Shown piece after piece: positions 5,398-7,058 of a DNA stretch of 7,058 nucleotides (within the stretch, counting starts at the first letter, position 1; every line of letters begins with the position of its first letter). The stretch comes from CAZJQT01 sp964604415 (GTDB lineage Bacteria > Patescibacteriota > Saccharimonadia > Saccharimonadales > CAZJQT01), in the NCBI GenBank assembly GCA_964604415.1, contig CAZRYT010000024.1, positions 1-7,058 on the forward strand, read 5' to 3'. Both the position numbers and the translations under genes were made by a program. The notes under the pieces are model-generated. The model searched no databases. It saw nothing but the letters and a program-made list of their open reading frames with translations, and had not been told where the DNA came from.

Positions 5398-5568
5398 ATC
5401 TGTTATTTTAGCATATATGCGCTTACTTCTGAGACTCAGTATGCTCACAAATAGCAATATGCTTGCATAGAAAATAATCATACCGGCCAAAGATAAAGTT
5501 CGGTGAGCCAAGGCATGCGGCACTCGTGACAATAACTGCACCACGTCTAGCATAAATGTCATGAGCAT
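5380..5568 (-). CDS. Doubtful small membrane ORF (62 aa) upstream of yebC
   Basis: An ATG at 5568 opens 62 codons ending at the TAA that overlaps the yebC ATG. The product would have one hydrophobic segment at about 27-46 (LAGMIIFYASILLFVSILSL) followed by basic residues (RSKRIYAK) and end DMKAIF, a plausible single-pass topology. Against it: a competing ORF exists in another minus-strand frame over the same bases, no ribosome binding site is seen, the candidate yebC promoter and two palindromes lie inside it, and I recognise no family. More likely chance than real; recorded because of the exact TAATG junction. Confidence 0.2.
   Translation of the reverse strand: MLMTFMLDVVQLLSRVPHALAHRTLSLAGMIIFYASILLFVSILSLRSKRIYAKITDMKAIF
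5405..5413 (-). promoter_or_regulatory. Candidate extended -10 promoter for yebC-ruvC
   Basis: On the minus strand TGCTAAAAT has TAAAAT (5 of 6 to TATAAT) with a TGn extension. No convincing -35 is visible. +1 would be about 5398, giving a leader of about 18 nt to the yebC ATG, or a single base to the ATG of a five-codon ORF at 5397-5380. The perfect palindrome GCATATATGC abuts the box on its upstream side and shares the TGC, a place where a repressor could block the promoter. Inferred from sequence only. Confidence 0.4.
5411..5439. repeat. Two perfect palindromes upstream of the yebC -10 box
   Basis: GCATATATGC (5411-5420) and CTGAGACTCAG (5429-5439) are each perfect inverted repeats, separated by 8 bases. 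The first overlaps the extended -10 element of the yebC promoter candidate and the second sits around the -35 region. They are possible operator half-site arrangements; short AT-rich palindromes also arise by chance. Confidence 0.35.
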
Positions 5569-5587
5569 CGTGGCTGGCCAAGGTCAT

Positions 5588-5660
5588 CTGTAAGGATAAA
5601 TTGGGAGGCTGGAGGGACTCACTGCAAAATGCAAGAAACTCAAAACTCTTATCCTTGCAG
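5588..5660. repeat. 12-bp inverted repeat upstream of the MOSC gene
   Basis: CTGTAAGGATAA (5588-5599) and TTATCCTTGCAG (5649-5660) are inverted copies with one T-G mismatch, 49 nt apart. The motif GGCCAAG occurs as a direct copy next to each arm (5576-5582 and 5660-5666). The right arm can alternatively pair with TGCAAG at 5630-5635. The right arm covers the candidate -35 of the MOSC gene, so a DNA operator is more likely than an RNA switch. Between the arms is a G-rich tract (GGGAGGCTGGAGGG). Confidence 0.4.
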
Positions 5661-5684
5661 GCCAAGACATATCAACGCTAAACT
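5655..5684 (+). promoter_or_regulatory. Weak candidate promoter for the MOSC gene
   Basis: TTGCAG (5655-5660) and TAAACT (5679-5684) are 18 nt apart. They match the consensus at 3 of 6 and 4 of 6 positions, with no TGn extension. If real, +1 falls on the A of the ATG at 5691, giving a leaderless mRNA, which would fit the absence of any Shine-Dalgarno. Weak matches; alternatives nearby cannot be excluded. Confidence 0.3.
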
Positions 5685-5690
5685 TAAGTC

Positions 5691-6653
5691 ATGAGTGTAG
5701 CAGTAGATTATATTGAAGCAGTTCATATTTTCCCGATAAAGTCCTGTCAGGAAGCTACGGCAAATGGCCAGACTATAACGGAACTGGAAGCTGGACCTAC
5801 TGGCTTAATGTATGGTCAGACTCTTGACAGAGCCTGGGTAGTTGCTAACCCTGATAACTTATTTGTGTCACAACGTGGATGGGATGAAAATCAGGCGCGC
5901 AAACATAGAGAAGATCGTTTACTTGCGACTGTAGCCGTAGACATTCAGGCAGATTACTTGCGGGTCAGTAATGCTAGCCATGGGATAATAAATATTCCGC
6001 TGGGAGAAACCAGTGGAGAAAAATCTACGGTACGCATTTTTGGTCCTGAATTGCCAGTTGTAGCCGAGAACGATGAAGCTGGTGAATTTTTTGCAAGTTT
6101 ACTTGGTCGGTCAGTGAAGCTTTGGCGGGCTGACGCTAGTCGGCCGCGCCTACTACCAGATAAATATCAAAGGCCCGATGCTGTAAATCAGTCAGCTGCA
6201 GCCGATGGACGGCCGCTTTCACTAGCCAGCCAAGCGTCACTAGACTACCTCCATGATTTAGCAGAATTACCAAGAGATAGCGTTCCGTTAATCAATTTCA
6301 GAGCCAATGTCGACATTGCCGGCGCTGAAATAGGCCCATTTGGTGAAGATGCTTTGCGTCAGGTTCGTATAGGTAATGTAGCGGCCTACATAGTAAAAGC
6401 GCTTACGCGCTGTCCAATGCCAAATTTTGATCAGCTAACCGGTGATGACTCACAAAGATTAGCTACTAAAATTTTAAGACCGCGGATGGGCTGGGCCTTA
6501 GATGATGACACCTCTAGGAAGGCAGAGCCTTTATTTGCGCAGAGCTTGAATCACAGCTATATCCCAGGGGTTAGCCAGACCGTAAAAGCCGGTGATTTAT
6601 TGACTGTTATAGAGTCGGGTGAACCAAACGTAAAACTAAAATCAGATGGGTGA
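5691..6653 (+). CDS. MOSC domain-containing protein (YcbX/mARC-like)
   Basis: 320 residues with both family domains. The N-terminal MOSC beta-barrel carries IFPIKSCQ (13-20), LDRAWVVANPDNLFVSQRG (45-63) and DGRPLSLASQASLDYL (172-187). The MOSC catalytic domain carries INFRANVDIAG (201-211), GPFGEDALRQVRIGNVA (215-231), and TRCPMPNFDQLTGD (239-252) with C241 at the position of the molybdenum-binding cysteine of mARC/YcbX proteins. It ends in a GVSQTVKAGDLLTVIE barrel strand. Family members transfer sulfur or reduce N-hydroxylated compounds using Moco; which applies here is unknown. No Fe-S or ferredoxin domain is fused. A TAA two codons upstream makes ATG 5691 the earliest possible start; no ribosome binding site is visible. 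Its end overlaps the next gene by 8 nt, so the two are probably co-expressed. Confidence 0.9.
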   Translation: MSVAVDYIEAVHIFPIKSCQEATANGQTITELEAGPTGLMYGQTLDRAWVVANPDNLFVSQRGWDENQARKHREDRLLATVAVDIQADYLRVSNASHGIINIPLGETSGEKSTVRIFGPELPVVAENDEAGEFFASLLGRSVKLWRADASRPRLLPDKYQRPDAVNQSAAADGRPLSLASQASLDYLHDLAELPRDSVPLINFRANVDIAGAEIGPFGEDALRQVRIGNVAAYIVKALTRCPMPNFDQLTGDDSQRLATKILRPRMGWALDDDTSRKAEPLFAQSLNHSYIPGVSQTVKAGDLLTVIESGEPNVKLKSDG

Positions 6654-7058
6654 ATTGGAGACTGCTGTATCCGGCAGTTTTAAATTTAAACCTGAGATTG
6701 ACCAGTTACATGAAGAGTTTGCTGACCATGGCGTCACAGTGCTTGAACCAAGCAAGGGCTGGTTGTGGACACCTAACCGGGTTTATGAACCCGGGGAGAC
6801 AAGACCGCTACCAACAGAAGTGGGGCTAACCGCACAGGAAATTGAGGATCGTTTTTTACGAGCTATAGATAGATCAAATTTTTTATATGTGAATAATCTG
6901 GAGGGCTATATGGGGCTGATGTCTGCGTTTGAAATCGGGTATGCCCTACGCGCCGAAAAGCCAATTTATGCTAGAGAGCCACTTAATTGTTTGGAACTCG
7001 CCAATGGGGATCTAGAAGAAAAAGCATTTTTAGAAGCCAGGATTGTCGTGGCCAGTAT
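6646..7058 (+). CDS. Nucleoside 2-deoxyribosyltransferase-like protein (partial, 3' end outside window)
   Basis: An ATG at 6646, inside the last codons of the MOSC gene, opens a frame that stays open to the window edge (137 complete codons). Recognisable features are an N-terminal SGSFKF (9-14) after a short lead, HGVTVLEPSKG (29-39), a central RAIDRSNFLYVNNLEGYMG, and AFEIGYALRAEKPIYA. This order, with the Glu in the EIGYA helix and the G-Y-M/I-G turn, resembles the Rossmann-like nucleoside 2-deoxyribosyltransferase superfamily, where that Glu is the nucleophile. Substrate cannot be told; distant relatives include DUF4406-type and other NTP/nucleotide-related proteins. An 8-nt overlap (ATGGGTGA) couples it to the MOSC gene, and no separate ribosome binding site is evident. 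The C-terminal part and true length are not visible. Confidence 0.7.
   Translation, partial: MGELETAVSGSFKFKPEIDQLHEEFADHGVTVLEPSKGWLWTPNRVYEPGETRPLPTEVGLTAQEIEDRFLRAIDRSNFLYVNNLEGYMGLMSAFEIGYALRAEKPIYAREPLNCLELANGDLEEKAFLEARIVVAS

Noticed and set aside
5423..5665. 80-codon minus-strand ORF in the yebC-MOSC intergenic region
   Set aside because: No recognisable motif, no ribosome binding site, not coupled to yebC, and it conflicts with another ORF and with the inverted repeat; chance is the simplest reading.
1..7058. Recoding of TGA (code 25) as in Gracilibacteria/Absconditabacteria
   Set aside because: TGA terminates pilM, pilN, pilO, ruvA, ruvC and MOSC at the family-expected ends, and reading through gives no homologous extension.

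Overview
The window reads as a compact chromosomal segment of a small-genome bacterium, most likely a Patescibacteria/CPR member and perhaps a Saccharibacteria (TM7) relative. This placement rests on inference: moderate GC, 1-8 nt overlaps at every junction inside the gene clusters, a divergent minimal type IV pilus module, and the grouping of that module with yebC-ruvC-ruvA-ruvB. TGA clearly acts as a stop (ends of pilM, pilN, pilO, ruvA, ruvC and the MOSC gene), so the TGA=Gly code of Gracilibacteria/Absconditabacteria does not apply. No tree could be built.

Layout. (1) 3-1745, plus strand: the 3' end of a type IV pilus assembly operon. It holds the PilM C-terminus, PilN-like and PilO-like bitopic proteins, and an unrecognised 99-residue bitopic protein. 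Each junction is a 4-nt ATGA overlap. (2) 1746-2384, minus strand: a YdbS-like bacterial PH-domain membrane protein. It converges on the pilus operon with zero intergenic bases and has its own extended -10 promoter in the ruvB stop region. (3) 2394-4000, minus strand: ruvA-ruvB, overlapping by 4 nt. (4) 4001-4175: a 175-base gap in what would otherwise be a continuous ruv cluster. It contains an overlooked 56-codon plus-strand ORF (4037-4207), antisense to the ruvC 3' end, and nested inverted repeats. (5) 4176-5380, minus strand: yebC-ruvC, joined by TAATG. (6) 5381-5690: a divergent intergenic region with a candidate yebC promoter, palindromes, an imperfect inverted repeat and a doubtful small membrane ORF. 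(7) 5691-7058, plus strand: a MOSC-domain protein overlapping by 8 nt a nucleoside 2-deoxyribosyltransferase-like gene that runs off the window.

How the genes work together. PilM, PilN and PilO form the cytoplasm-to-envelope alignment platform of the pilus machine. RuvA loads the RuvB motor on Holliday junctions and RuvC resolves them. YebC is a translation/transcription-associated factor commonly found next to ruvC. The MOSC/deoxyribosyltransferase pair looks like a separate metabolic or modification unit of unknown substrate.

Points most worth a second look: the hidden ORF and structured segment between ruvA and ruvC; a recurring arrangement in which an extended -10 box lies 7-8 nt before an ATG, predicting (nearly) leaderless mRNAs; a possible five-codon leader peptide coupled to yebC; and a MOSC protein in a lineage usually thought to lack molybdenum cofactor synthesis. 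I saw no CRISPR array, tRNA, rRNA, insertion sequence or clear intrinsic terminator.
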